Part shown: in pieces, positions 52,336 through 62,501 of the stretch | How the letters are laid out: every line of letters starts with the position of its first letter | Position numbering within the stretch: position 1 is the first letter of the stretch | The notes under the pieces: model-generated | Database searches by the model: none | What the model saw: the letters and a program-made list of their open reading frames with translations, nothing else | Told to the model about the DNA's origin: nothing | NCBI GenBank assembly: GCA_963585895.1 | Contig: OY757913.1 | Location: forward strand, 106,788,812-106,852,811 | DNA length: 64,000 bases | Reading direction: 5' to 3' | Source of the DNA: Sepioteuthis lessoniana | Lineage: Eukaryota > Mollusca > Cephalopoda > Myopsida > Loliginidae | Translations under genes and position numbers: made by a program

Positions 52336-53394
52336 CTAAACCAAAACCTTTCACTTCCCATTCGACAATAACTCATTAGTTACTAATCTCAATGCATCGT
52401 CTGCAACACATTTCATAAAACAATACAATTTTATATTCCTTACAACAGATTTCACTTCATAAAATATTGACAGAGCGTTATGTCAGTAAATCGTTGTTCA
52501 TGCATTTCCGTAGCAATTCATTAGTTTCTATCACTAATAACCAACTGAACATAGTTAAATTTAATGTACAGTATCTAAATAAGCTCCCCGCAACGTTTTA
52601 TGGCGATGAATTTATCGACTTTAGCAAAAATTTATTCCAAAATATATGAAGAATACATTTATCTTTCAATTCATAATCAAAGTAATGGGAAAGAATGCCG
52701 TTTCTTTTTAAAAACTAATACGCACACTTAGACAATATACAATGTTTATCTATATAAACATTGTCCATTAGACACATTTATGATATAAAAGTTGTTGGGG
52801 AAATCTGCGTAAAATACAAGTAGTTAATCAATATATACCTAACAGAGGCTCGAAGGTATTGTTATAAATATTTCAATGTATTTCTAAATATTTGGACGAG
52901 TACATCTTATCTATAAAGTGCCAGGCACTTTCATTATTAGGACTTTGTGTCTATCCCAGTGGGAAGGGAACAGATATAGAGACCAAGCTATGACAAACGT
53001 AGGATTTTACTACACGAGTCTGCAATTTGATCAAACTACTCTTTTCAGCTTGGTGAATGAGTCAGAAAATTAATTATTTGCACACCAGCTCTCCTTGTGA
53101 CAACCTTGCCGAGACATCTGTTTCAGACAATCAGTTTTTAATATGCAGTATTGATTTTAGTAATATGTATGAGTGACCCACAGTTCGGACATGAGCCGAT
53201 AGATTGATTCCATAAGAAATTTGGCTTATGGCAGAAAAGTCTTTGGCAGTATCAGACACAATTTTTGGAGGAGCGGACAACAGAAAAAAAGGGTAGTGCT
53301 GTACCAAAGATTTTCCACACAACACAATTCTGTAATTAAATTAAATGTTTGTCTTCTCTTAGGGAAGTTTCTTCACCAAGTCTAAAAAGCCCAG
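52336..53394. other. No gene or recognised repeat
   Basis: AT-rich; the frames present (60-64 codons) are not recognisable. Confidence 0.45.
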
Positions 53395-53525
53395 TTTTTC
53401 TCTACTGTTTATGCATAGCTGGAGAGAAAAGGTATGCTTTTCCCAAGAAAATTAGCGCGAAGTTAGACGTACAGCTTCTTCCAGGGTTTGAACTCGACTT
53501 GTCAGGTACATTTTCACAACAATAA
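53395..53525 (-). mobile_element. SINE-A/C-type fragment
   Basis: TGTTTATGCATAGCTGGAGAG, AAAAGGTATGCTTTTCCCAAG and GGGTTTGAACTCGACTTG match the centre and B-box region of SINE-A/SINE-C in reverse. Too decayed to decide which. Confidence 0.55.
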
Positions 53526-54124
53526 CCGTTAACGATTTCTGCTAAAATACCACAGCAGTAGTAGAACTGTAACTAAAAACTACTCTTTTATTAAAATAAA
53601 AAAAAAACTGATTTTATTTAAAAAGCAAATATTCTTTGATCAAATCGACAAAATGGATTTGGTTGAAATAAGACTTTAAACGATTGTAAATTATATTCAG
53701 ATATTTCTTCTCAAAGAGTTGAGTATCACCTACCTTTTCAGCATAATGATCTAAGCCATCTACCATATATGGCAGTACCTCTAATACCAAGAGGTTCTTG
53801 TCCAGAGCAGTCTGAGATCAGTCTACGCGTCAGACCAGAAGAGCCGTTCCTATTGTTGAAGTATATCCTTACTCTATCACTAATATTAAGTTCTTACTAA
53901 TAGCAGTCTCTCTCTTGTAAATACTCTTCCTGTAAATATAACTATTTTTCCTCACATATCGTGGTTTGTCTTATCATTACTACTACTTTTGTTCACTGAC
54001 CACAACACAACACAAAGCATTGACATTTCAAGTAAATATAAAGTGATTACCAATTTGAAATGATTATAAAGATAATAATTTTATGTTATGAATTGAAAAT
54101 TGACAAAATTTTAAAACTGAGTAA
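53526..54124. other. Unrecognised; possible LTR-like sequence at 53720-54010
   Basis: CAGTCTGAGATCAGTCTACG ... TCTCTTGTAAATACTCTTCC ... GACCACAACACAACAC has a composition often seen at LTR ends, but no second copy or duplication was found. Confidence 0.3.
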
Positions 54125-54265
54125 TTAGTTCTCATCGCACACAAGCGATGCCAAATTAATTAGTCATGGTAAATGCGCGGCCAATTAACCTGATGTGTCT
54201 TGTAGTTACACCCGTACTCTTACAGAGGACACGGTCACCTCCAGGGCTACGTCTTCTCAAGAGGA
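54125..54265 (-). mobile_element. SINE-E 5' domain, head-to-head with next copy
   Basis: Reverse of GACCGTGTCCTCTGTAAGAG, TACAAGACACATCAGGTTAA and GGCCGCGCATTTACCATG, the region upstream of the tRNA head, as at 11050-11155. Together with 54327-54560 it forms an inverted pair overlapping by ~60 bp of SINE-E sequence. Confidence 0.7.
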
Positions 54266-54326
54266 TTGGGGATACGCATCCGCGTAATCATAACCTCATG
54301 TGCAAGAAAATTGACATATTTTTTTT

Positions 54327-54560
54327 AATTGGCCACGCATTTACTTTAACTTGTTAATTTGGCATCGCTTGTGTGCTCAGTTGTAAAATTTCGACTCGGT
54401 GGTGACTGGTTCTATCTCCAGTGGTGGAGATAACGGTATACACTGCTGATGAGACCTTATAAGATCGAAACAGCTGCCCAGTGGTTTCGTATGTCACGCA
54501 CACGACTTTTTGGATTTTCTGGTAATGGTAATTCAATTTACATAATTCATCTATTAATAA
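54327..54560 (+). mobile_element. SINE-E
   Basis: TTGGCCACGCATTTACTTTA, ATTTGGCATCGCTTGTGTGC, a decayed tRNA head (GCTCAGTTGTAAAATTTCG; B box CTGGTTCTATCTCC), the hammerhead at 54440-54484, and tail TTTTCTGGTAATGGTAATTC. Confidence 0.8.
54440..54484 (+). ncRNA. Hammerhead ribozyme in SINE-E, cleavage U changed
   Basis: Stem I ACACUG (54440-54445) with CAGUGG (54479-54484), five pairs. Core CUGAUGA 54446-54452. Stem II GACCU, UAUA, AGAUC (54453-54466), one C.A mismatch. GAA 54467-54469. Stem III ACAGCUGC 54470-54477 with U16.1 replaced by C; the nucleotide before the expected cleavage is C 54478. Probably inactive, but architecture is complete. Confidence 0.74.
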
Positions 54561-55804
54561 TATTCTGCACTCTTTCAGAGAGGAATCTTTGAGATCATAT
54601 CATTGTACATTATTTGTATTATGAATTATAACTCGAAATGTTAATTATTATTGATTGCTAATATTAGTGACGTGAAACTCAAAAATTTCTTTCAAAAAGA
54701 CAGAATTTAGCATTAAATGACCCAACAAGGGTTGATTTGCCGTAAAACCAACCAACTAATTAAAGGAAAGATTTTTTTTTTCGTCTATCCAATTAATTAT
54801 TTCAGATATCATTCTACTGATTCCAAAACTCTTTAAAGATAGATAATTGAAATTTTGAGTATTTTTACATCACCATGTTCCGAAAGTCTTTGTTAGGTGA
54901 ATGATCTATGAGATGCTGAGACGGTTCCATCATTCTTCAGATCTCGCTGGTTTACACGACTTTGGGCAGACATCTTTCCTATTTTAGATGTTAGTCACTC
55001 CAACCTTTCTTGGAATATACCATCTTGTAAAGATTTGGACAGTTCTAACTTATTGGTATATATGAATCCGGGCAAATTTGAGTATAGAAGATGCTATTAA
55101 ATGCTCGTGGCCTCAATCGTAAAGCTATTTCAGGAAGTATGTTTTCTTTCCTTCTATCTTTCTTTCTTTTTTTCTTTCTTTCTTTCTTTCAAGTAGATTT
55201 GAAATTGTAATTACATTGCCAATGGTATTACTTCAAAATATTGCATTCTCAATAATCTTTATAAAGAAATGGTACCTTTCAATAATTTAAAAAATTATAT
55301 AAATTACATTGTCAGTGAATTTCTACTATAAAATTGGCACAGCTAATGGTTACTTATATAAAATTTTATAGTCAATGATTTAATTATAAAATGCTATTGA
55401 CAATATTTTTTATTATAGAAAGTGCGTTGCTAATTATTTTCAAAACAAATTAAATTGTCAAGTATTTTCACTATAGAAATTTCATGACTATTGAATATAA
55501 CTTGATTCTAAATGGAAAAGTTGCAATGTCAATGATTTCGTTTAAAAACACAATGCTCCGAATTTTTACAGGATAAATTCCATTTCTAATGGTATCATTT
55601 TACTGTACAAATTGCATTAGATCTGAATTTTTTCAGAGAATTGGCATTGATAATGAATCTTCATATAGAAATGCTTGGCTAGTTATTTTCACCAGAGAAA
55701 TTCTGTTACTTGGTCCCATACGGAGAGCAAGAACAGATATGATCATTCACCGAGGGAAGAAACAGTGCTAAATAGTCTGTTAAAGAATTTTACCTATTTC
55801 ATTA
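54561..55804. other. Mostly unrecognised; a lone SINE tail and a (TTTC)n tract
   Basis: 54702-54755 is an isolated tail hairpin (TTTAGCATTAAATGACCC, AAGGGTTGATTTGCC). 55140-55192 is (TTTC)n. The rest is AT-rich with many ATTG/AATG variations (55200-55560) of a loosely repeated ~50-bp pattern around CATTG(T/C)CA. Confidence 0.5.
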
Positions 55805-55807
55805 ATC

Positions 55808-56085
55808 GGACCGGGCCATTGGCCTAATGAGTACAGTCTTCACCAATAGCCCGGAAGACTATGGTTCAATCCCGGGTTGAGTCAAACCAAAGACTAAAAA
55901 AAATGGTACTTGATGCCACCTTGCTAAACACTCAGCACTATAAGGTGATTATCAAGGGTAAAGTGGAGCAAGCCTGGAAATAGAGTAGCGCCCTCCCCTA
56001 CACCTCGGTGTAGTAGTTATTGAAAAGGGAGCCTTCGGGTCACCCCCGTCTAAGGCCGCCGGCTTTACTTTACTATTAATTGTAA
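55808..56085 (+). mobile_element. SINE-D
   Basis: GGACCGGGCCATTGGCCTAA, GGTTCAATCCCGGG, AAGGGTAAAGTGGAGCAAGC, CACCTCGGTGTAGTAG, GGCTTTACTTTACTA. Confidence 0.83.
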
Positions 56086-56487
56086 ATCCCGGCTGAGATT
56101 ACTGGTCACCTGGTCCAAATAGGATGAAAGTTCAACTGCTACTTCAGCTGGTCATAAACAATCGATAAGGCAGCCTAATATGATTACACGATGTCACCGT
56201 ATACAAAATAGTCGTTAACATCTCAGAGCAGGTGTGTTTACTCTTGTGTAGTCAAGTACAGATTGAGGAAGAGCAGGGTACATCAAAGACGCACGCAGAC
56301 AACATTGAGGGCAAACAAAATGTCCCACATGAAAAATCCAACGGACATTAATGTACATATCAGGGTCCAGGGAAAGAGATGGACTTAAACAAGGAGAGAA
56401 GGTGACAATAACTAGTACGCTTATTCAATTTTTCGAGCCTGAAATAATCAGGGGACTTCATATATATATATACATATATATATATAC
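56086..56487. other. No gene or recognised repeat; short (TA)n at 56460-56486
   Basis: Ordinary sequence to the (TA)n tract that borders the nested SINEs. Confidence 0.45.
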
Positions 56488-56844
56488 CAATCCATCCGCA
56501 CAGGCAGGATGTGCCATAATGTCAGTTTTAGGCGAAATTAAGTTAAGTAAATTTGGAGACCGTAGTCGAGGGTGAACGAAGGCTCCCTTTTTGATAGCTA
56601 CTACACCAAGATGTAGGGGAATGCGCCACTCCTTTCCCTGGATTGCTCCACTTTACTCTTGATCTGTTACCTTATAATGCTGAGTGTTAAGTAAGGAGGC
56701 ATCAAGTACCATTTTTTTTAGTCTTTGGTATGACTCGACCAGGGATTGAACCCAGGTCTCCTTGGACCATTGGCGAACACTCTAACCCTCATGCCAATGC
56801 GAAATTAAACTGGTTTGAATTCAGAGTTTTCCTTTCTCCTAGAC
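56488..56844 (-). mobile_element. SINE-C 3' part, split by SINE-D
   Basis: 56488-56541 (CCAATCCATCCGCACAGGCA, GGATGTGCCATAATGTCAG) and 56799-56844 (ACTGGTTTGAATTCAGAGTT, TTCCTTTCTCCTAGAC) are consecutive in SINE-C. They are separated by a SINE-D with a 10-bp duplication and cut at 56845 by the hAT-like element. Confidence 0.8.
56542..56798 (-). mobile_element. SINE-D inserted in SINE-C, perfect target duplication
   Basis: GGAGACCGTAGTCGAGGGTG ... GGATTGAACCCAGGTCTCC ... GCGAACACTCTAACCCTCAT. GCGAAATTAA at 56532-56541 and 56799-56808 flanks it exactly. Confidence 0.92.
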
Positions 56845-57583
56845 CGATGATTCCCAACCGCGGGTGCTCGCAACCCGTGGATGTGCAAGATCATTTCAGA
56901 GGGTGCGAAACCATTGATTTGGTAATTTAGGGATAAATCTATTTAGTTTTTTAAATTTTTCATAAGATAAACAGTCAAATTCATTATTTTGTGGTTACTT
57001 TTGATCATTTAAATAGTGGCGGAAGAGAAATGACTCTTTTGTTGGTTTGGTTGGTTTCTTTGTTTAATGGCATATCAACCATTGTAGGTTATTTAACGCC
57101 AATGCCATTCTTCTAGAAGAACAGTAGTGGTACTATTTAACCCATAGCTTGGAGGATAAGGGGGTTCATACCTTTCCCAAGGGTATTTGCCCGAAAGGGA
57201 ACATAATCCCCCGACTGGAGTACGAACTCGCTTACTACGATTCCGCAGTCCATCGCTTTAACCATTACACCACGAGGACACCCCGGACTCTTTTGTTAAG
57301 TCACGGAGTGTAAAACTAATGATATAATACAGATAGCATTCAAATTAGCAACCGAAATTTGTTTGTACTATTTGGTCGTATTTAAAATTGCTATAATGTT
57401 TTTTCTTCCTTTTCATATCATTCCAAAATTAAATTCAATAAATCTATTATAAAGATTCAGCGTAAATTGCCTTATTCCTTCCCATATGAGACATTACTTT
57501 TGTGTATATATATATCTAGGAGGGGCGAGAGACAATATAAGTTATCTTGTGGTGCGAGTCATAGAAAAGGTTGAGAACCCCAG
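56845..57583. mobile_element. Non-autonomous hAT-like element, interrupted by SINE-A
   Basis: Left end TGATTCCCAACCGCGGGTG and right end AAAGGTTGAGAACCCCAG form imperfect terminal inverted repeats of the hAT type (CAG.GGTTC.CAACC). Just inside, GTGCTCGCAACCC and TGGTGCGAGTC continue the symmetry. No transposase frame. It would need a hAT transposase in trans. Net length without the SINE about 480 bp. Confidence 0.7.
57044..57285 (-). mobile_element. SINE-A inserted in hAT-like element, perfect 12-bp duplication
   Basis: Full-length: tail GGCATATCAACCATTGTAGG then TTATTTAACGCC at left, centre CATACCTTTCCCAAGGGTAT, B box GTACGAACTCGC, A-box side TTTAACCATTACACCACGAGG. GACTCTTTTGTT lies at 57032-57043 and 57286-57297. 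The 242-bp element is the best copy for a consensus. Confidence 0.95.
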
Positions 57584-57660
57584 CTATGGGTAAAATAGAA
57601 GGACAGACTGAGCTTGTTAATCTTTGTCAGGCAAAAGTCTAGGACCTAGAGTGTTTGTCT
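57584..57660 (+). mobile_element. SINE-C central fragment
   Basis: CTATGGGTAAAATAGAAGGACAG and TTGTCAGGCAAAAGTCTAGG in plus orientation, opposite to the SINE-C pieces on either side. Confidence 0.6.
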
Positions 57661-57850
57661 GACCACGGTTAACGAGCCAGTCTGCACAACTATTTCACCC
57701 ATAACTGGAAGGAAAACAAATAGATTTATACCTTCCCTAGAATATTAGTGGTATGTGAAATGCAATCAGCCATATCCTGGATTTGAACTCGTTTCGCCTT
57801 GTTCATTCCCTCTAATGCTAACATTATACTACTTGCACCTCTAAAGGCTT
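57661..57850 (-). mobile_element. SINE-C fragment, reverse
   Basis: ACGAGCCAGTCTGCACAACT, CCATAACTGGAAGGAAAAC, GTGGTATGTGAAATGCAATC, GAACTCGTTTCGCC, then a decayed head (TAACATTATACTACTTGC). Confidence 0.7.
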
Positions 57851-57884
57851 TACATTCGTATCAGACATAGACCCCCACCCCATA

Positions 57885-57915
<31 letters not shown>

Positions 57916-58176
57916 CACACATTTGATAAGATCGAGATATTTTATACAAAACATTATTTTCACACATATCAATCTTTAGGTACATATGTTACTTTTAAAA
58001 ATGTGTTAGGCTTATTTCTATTTAAAATGTCTTACATTTTCAGTTTTTCTAATGGATACTTTTCTCTCAGTGATTTTCTCAGTCTGCTTCTTTGGAGATT
58101 TGTACAGAAAATAAATAAATATATATTTAAAGACTGTTCAGTTCTAAAACATTGTGGGTTATGATTCATATTTCAG

Positions 58177-58226
<50 letters not shown>

Positions 58227-58384
58227 CTATATATATATATATATATATATAAGATGCTGTTTGCGTTTCGTAGGAACGCTTTTGATAGATTTACTCCGAT
58301 AAATCTATCTCAAGCCATGAGTCGATATGGGAGCAGACTATTGTAAAACCATGACCAACTATACAAACACATATGCAGATGCAT
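57851..58384. other. Microsatellites and unrecognised DNA
   Basis: (TA)n 57882-57914, (CT)n 58182-58222, (TA)n 58227-58250; the rest not recognised. Confidence 0.6.
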
Positions 58385-58835
58385 GCAGAATCATAACAAC
58401 GACACAATAAAGACAAGCGACACAGTTCTCTAGAAAAATATACCTCCCACTCTATTGAAAGGTTGTGTGTGAGAGGGAGTTGGAGACCGTACAGAACGGC
58501 AACATATTGACCCCCACTCTATTGGCCATCAGCGTTTCTTTCTCGTTCTCCTGGGCTGCTCAACCAGTGGCCCGGGGGCTTAGCTCTCTGCTGGGTGCTG
58601 GCTTTCTCTACCGCATCTTGTCACCAACTGGTCTGGTCTCCAAAACTGATTGAATTTCCTGTGCACTCAGTTATATAATAGTTCAACGTGCCCCTTCTTG
58701 TTGTGGGCGTCACAAATTCCACTCATTCAACCCATCCATGGTCAAGGCTACACTTTGCTATTCCTCGACCGGATGCACCTGTGATTTACAAAGGTGAATT
58801 TGCTATTTTGACAGTCCGGCCGGGTCGTAGGTCAA
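58385..58835 (-). mobile_element. LTR-like element, copy 3
   Basis: ATACCTCCCACTCTATTGAAAG, GTGAGAGGGAGTTGGAGACC, TTCTCGTTCTCCTGGGCTGC, CAGTTATATAATAGTTCAAC (TATA region on the minus strand) and right end GGGTCGTAGGTCAATATACA parallel 8499-9187. About 450 bp. No duplication confirmed. Confidence 0.55.
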
Positions 58836-58990
58836 TATACAAGACTAGGCTATTTAACCTTGGTATTGCAACCAGTCTAGGTAAAGAATTTAAACCAGAT
58901 GTTGTCCGCTTACAAAAATCATCATCTGCTCACGGCGGAAGAATTAGATAAATGCTCATATTTACTCATTCTGTGCCAACTCATCCCCCC

Positions 58991-58993
<3 letters not shown>

Positions 58994-59058
<65 letters not shown>

Positions 59059-59060
59059 AA
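58994..59060. repeat. (TA)n microsatellite
   Basis: About 65 bp TA with one G. Adjoins SINE-D. Confidence 0.95.
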
Positions 59061-59315
59061 TTGGCAACTGTAGTCGAGGGCGACTCGAAGGGTCCTTTTT
59101 CAATAGCTACTACAACAAGGTGTAGCGTAGGGCGCTACTTCTTGCCCTGGATTGCTCCACTTTATCCTTGATACATAGCTTATATTGCTGAGTGTTTAGG
59201 AAGAAGGTATCAAGTACCAATTTTAAAATCTTTGGCATGACGCGACGTGGGATTAAACCCGGGTCTCCCTGACTATCGACGAACACTCGACGCATTAGCC
59301 CAACGAGCCGGTTAT
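59061..59315 (-). mobile_element. SINE-D, reverse
   Basis: GGCAACTGTAGTCGAGGGCG, ACAAGGTGTAGCG, GTGGGATTAAACCCGGGTC, CATTAGCCCAACGAGCCGG. Followed by (TA)n to 59336. Confidence 0.83.
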
Positions 59316-59336
59316 ATATATATATATATATATATA

Positions 59337-59928
59337 TCATCATCATCATCATATCGCGCTGGTAGCACGAATATCCCTGACCCTCTCTCGCCACTCCTCC
59401 CTATCGTTCATCGCCCTAGGTAGGTCTTCAGGATAGAAACCCGTATCTTCACATAGCTGCTGAATGTATGTTCGTGCTGGTCGTCCTGCTTTTGCACGGC
59501 CATAAGAGTACATCTCTTATGAGTTCGTCCCTGCTTCTCCAGCAGTGTCATGCATGTCTGGTTCGTCTAACTTGAATAGTTTTCGTGATAGGGGGCAGGT
59601 GGCCGTACAGTTGGTGTCTTGTGGGGTGTTATCGCCAGGACTTGTTTAAGATTGCACGTAGCATTCTTGTGTAATTGCCGTCTTGCTTCTTGTCCAGCCG
59701 TTTTGATAGCGTCCATGTAGTGAAGCCATATAGCAGTATCGATGTGACCGCTGCCTGGAAGAAACTGCGTTTCATTTTATCGGTTAGGTCTGATTTCCAT
59801 ATAATCGATAGCCTATTGATAGCTATCTATGCTTTCGTTAACCTGGTTTCGATGTCCTTTTCGGTTGATTCGACGCTGCTTCCTAGTTATGTGAATTTGT
59901 CTACTAGTTTAAGAGGGGTACTCAGCTA
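59337..59928 (-). mobile_element. RTE LINE 3' fragment, reverse
   Basis: Tail (CAT)n 59337-59351. Minus strand codes RTYIQQLCEDTG, HLPPITKTIQVRRTRHA, LKQVLAITPHKTPTVR (frameshifted), and 5' end TPLKLVDKFT (59928-59890). Deletions near 59504 and 59690 break the frame. Inserted at the end of a (TA)n tract. Confidence 0.87.
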
Positions 59929-59939
59929 AAACATACTAT

Positions 59940-60485
59940 TAAACTGCCCAGTCGGCTGGGGCTGTTGAATACATCTCTGCAGAGGAATAAGACCCCCAAC
60001 CAGTGTTCTGGATATGACACTAAACAATATGAGGGTGAGGTTCCAGTGATGCTGGTGCTTTGGGGAATGCGGAGAACCCCTACATTGCAATCGCTCCCAG
60101 GTTCACTCTGGTCCGCAGCGATAGGACCTAGTAGGGCCATTTCTATGGGTAAAATAGAACTAAACCGAGTACTTATGCCAAACTGAATTACTTGATATGG
60201 AACTGTTTTGACATGTAAACTGCGTACTTGTGCTAAACTGAATTGTCTGAAATAGAACTCTTTTGACATTTAACTGCGTGTAAACAAAAACAATTGTTAT
60301 ACTAAAGTAAATTTCTTGAACTGTTTGACTAAACTAAATAGCTTCAAATAGAAATGTTTTCGATAATTTAACAGTGTACTAATGCTTAACTGAATTGTTG
60401 AAAATAGAACCGTTTATTTGCATAAAAATGGATTTGGCATTAAATAGCCTACAAAGGTTGATATGCCATGAAACCCAAACTACCA
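59940..60485 (+). mobile_element. Element B, complete
   Basis: Head GCCCAGTCGGCTGGGGCTG (59946), short deletion near 59967, body AGGTTCCAGTGATGCTGGTG, internal repeats, tail GGATTTGGCATTAAATAGCC, AAAGGTTGATATGCCATG, AAACCCAAAC. The tail hairpin is nearly the consensus. Confidence 0.78.
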
Positions 60486-60599
60486 ACCACGCTATTAAGA
60501 TTGCTATTTAAAGTTTAAATAATGAAAATCGACAAGTAATTAATGAAGTTTTTTTTATTTGTCTTACGATTGTCTTGCCTCGCAAAACTTCGAGTAACA

Positions 60600-60755
60600 A
60601 TAATACGTAGGAATGAAAGAGTTCATGACTTTCCCAAAGCATTTATTCAGAAAGTGAACTTAATAGCGGGACTGGTGTTCGAACTCACTTACTACGATGT
60701 TTCAGTTAAGCACGTTAACCACTATGACACGATGACTTCCCTGGTGTTTTAGCTA
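60600..60755 (-). mobile_element. SINE-A head part, reverse
   Basis: GTTCATGACTTTCCCAAAGC, GTGTTCGAACTCACTTACTAC, GTTAACCACTATGACACGATG. Centre and tail absent. Confidence 0.7.
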
Positions 60756-61117
60756 CATGAAAATAAATAGGAGGCATTATTTTAACATTATGAGAATGAG
60801 AGAGATAGATAAAGAGCGAGAGAGAAAGAGAGAGTACTTTTTATGGCAGTGACATCTTGGTTCTGTTATTGTGTTTTTATCGCTGAACATATTGTCTTGG
60901 GAGGTTGAACTATGGAAATCTAGTTAGAATATTTTTCTGAGTAGAAAATTGTCGTTGCGATGGCCTTAATAGAGATCTGCAAAGTAAATGAACCTCATAA
61001 ATCTTCTCTCTATTTGCAAACGATGTTAGACAATAATTCTGTGTGGAAATTGACGTTGCCACCAGTAATAAAGAGTGAAATCATTATTAATACCTCCAAG
61101 ATTATCTGTGATATTAC

Positions 61118-61122
<5 letters not shown>
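60756..61122. other. No gene or recognised repeat
   Basis: Includes a GA-rich stretch 60800-60835; otherwise unremarkable. Confidence 0.45.
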
Positions 61123-61168
<46 letters not shown>

Positions 61169-61190
61169 TTATATATATATATATACTGTA
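61123..61190. repeat. (TA)n microsatellite
   Basis: TA runs with two interruptions. Confidence 0.95.
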
Positions 61191-61284
61191 ATACACTCTT
61201 CTCTTTTCTTATTTATACAAGGCGTTTCAGAAAAATTAATATCGTTTCATAATCTAATAATAAATTCTCATTCACATGATCTCA

Positions 61285-61390
61285 AAGTTTGATTTGGCTT
61301 GGTTTGGTTGGTTGGTTGGTTGGTTTACCGGCGTATCAACCGGTTTTGAGTCATTTAATGCCGAATCAAGTCATTTTGATAAAAGTTTGT
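61285..61390 (-). mobile_element. Lone LINE-T-type tail, reverse
   Basis: (GGTT)n then GGCGTATCAACCGGTTTTGA, GTCATTTAATGCCGAATC. The (GGTT)n run is the reverse of the AACC-rich 3' end seen in SINE-A and B. Confidence 0.65.
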
Positions 61391-61394
61391 ATGT

Positions 61395-61530
61395 TTGGTT
61401 TGATTTTATGGCACATCAATCATTGCAGGATATTTAATGCCAAATCCATTTTTATACATATAAATAGTTCTATTTCAGACAATTCAGGATGCAGTCGGTG
61501 TATTCTGCAGCCCCAGTCGACTGGGCCAGA
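61395..61530 (-). mobile_element. Element B with internal deletion
   Basis: Tail GGCACATCAATCATTGCAGG, TATTTAATGCCAAATCC, then directly the head TGCAGTCGGTGTATTCTGC, CCCCAGTCGACTGGGCC. Body and most internal repeats are gone: a 130-bp minimal B. Confidence 0.7.
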
Positions 61531-61534
61531 CTTG

Positions 61535-61770
61535 GTTTTATTTCATTGTTTAATAGCATATTAAACTTCGTGTGTCATTTCATGCCAAAGTAACCCTTGT
61601 ATAACAGCCGGAATACCTTTTAATTCATAGCTGAGAGGATTAATGGGTTCATGCCTTTTCCCAAGAGTATTTGACCGAAAAGAACGTAATAGTGATATTA
61701 GAGCTCAAACTCATGTTCTTCGTGGATACAGTCCTGCACTTTAATCATAACACTACCGGGACTCCTCGTC
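61535..61770 (-). mobile_element. SINE-A, reverse, diverged
   Basis: AGCATATTAAACTTCGTGTG, ATGCCTTTTCCCAAGAGTAT, GAGCTCAAACTCATGTTC, TTTAATCATAACACTACCGG. Confidence 0.75.
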
Positions 61771-61779
61771 TAAAATTGA

Positions 61780-62235
61780 TTTGGTTTGGTTTGGTTTGGT
61801 TTGGTTTCTTTGTTTAATGGCATATCAACCTTTGTTTGGTATTCAATTGCAAAGCCTTCTTCGTACAAGAACCTCGGTGGAACTATATAACCTACAACTG
61901 GATGAATAAAGGAGTTAATAACTTTATCAAAGGTCATCATCATCTTCATCATGTCGTGCTGCCAGTACGGATATCCCAGACCCTATCTCGCCACTTCTCC
62001 TTATCGTTCATCGCTTCTGGCAGGTCTTCAGGGATATATCCCGTATCCTCACATAGCTGCTGTATGTATGTTCGAACTGGTCGTCCTGCTTTTGCCCGGC
62101 CATTTGTGGGGGTCCATCGGAGTACATCACTTATGAGGTCGTCCCTGCTTCTCCAGCAGTAGTCCGAAATTAAATGTAATAGCGTTACCACAGTTCGAAC
62201 TCGCTTACTACAATATTGCTTTCAACCTACAATAC
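61780..62235 (-). mobile_element. SINE-A, reverse, split by an RTE fragment
   Basis: Tail (GGTTT)n and GGCATATCAACCTTTGTTTGG at 61780-61845, centre to TTTATCAAAGGT (61936). After the RTE insert it resumes AGTCCGAAATTAAATGTAATAGCG and B box AGTTCGAACTCGCTTAC (62196-62212). Hence SINE-A was present before the RTE fragment. Confidence 0.8.
61937..62158 (-). mobile_element. RTE LINE 3' fragment inside SINE-A
   Basis: Tail (CAT)n at 61937-61952; minus strand codes RSRDDLISDVLRWTPTNG, RAKAGRPVRTYIQQLCEDTG and EAMNDKEKWRDRVWDIRTGS without a stop. 5' truncated at the codons for CWRS. Confidence 0.9.
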
Positions 62236-62394
62236 CAAAAGATTTACTCATAGGTCAAATTTTTACCGCACGTGTACAAAGACTTCAAAATTCTATTCTT
62301 AATGTTGAAATATAGTTAAAGGGTTATAAATGTGTTTTATAATCCATAGTTTGCTGGTAAGCTTATTTTTAAATGAATCAGAACTTATTACTTG

Positions 62395-62501
62395 GCACAC
62401 AAGTATTAGTATTGTTTGCACACAGTTAAGTGGTTCCAAATATTCTTACACAAATAATCCTATTTAATCGTTTGCTTGCATTTACGTAGACTGTTTCAAA
62501 T
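62395..62501 (-). repeat. Element B internal repeats, reverse
   Basis: GTTTGCACACAGTTAAGTGG, TTCCAAATATTCTTACAC and ATCGTTTGCTTGCATTTACG. Left of the SINE-C insertion; continues at 62794. Confidence 0.6.

Noticed and set aside
53720-54010. LTR-like end with CTCTTGTAAATACTC and ACAACACAACAC
   Set aside because: No second copy, no duplication and no internal region visible; insufficient to call.
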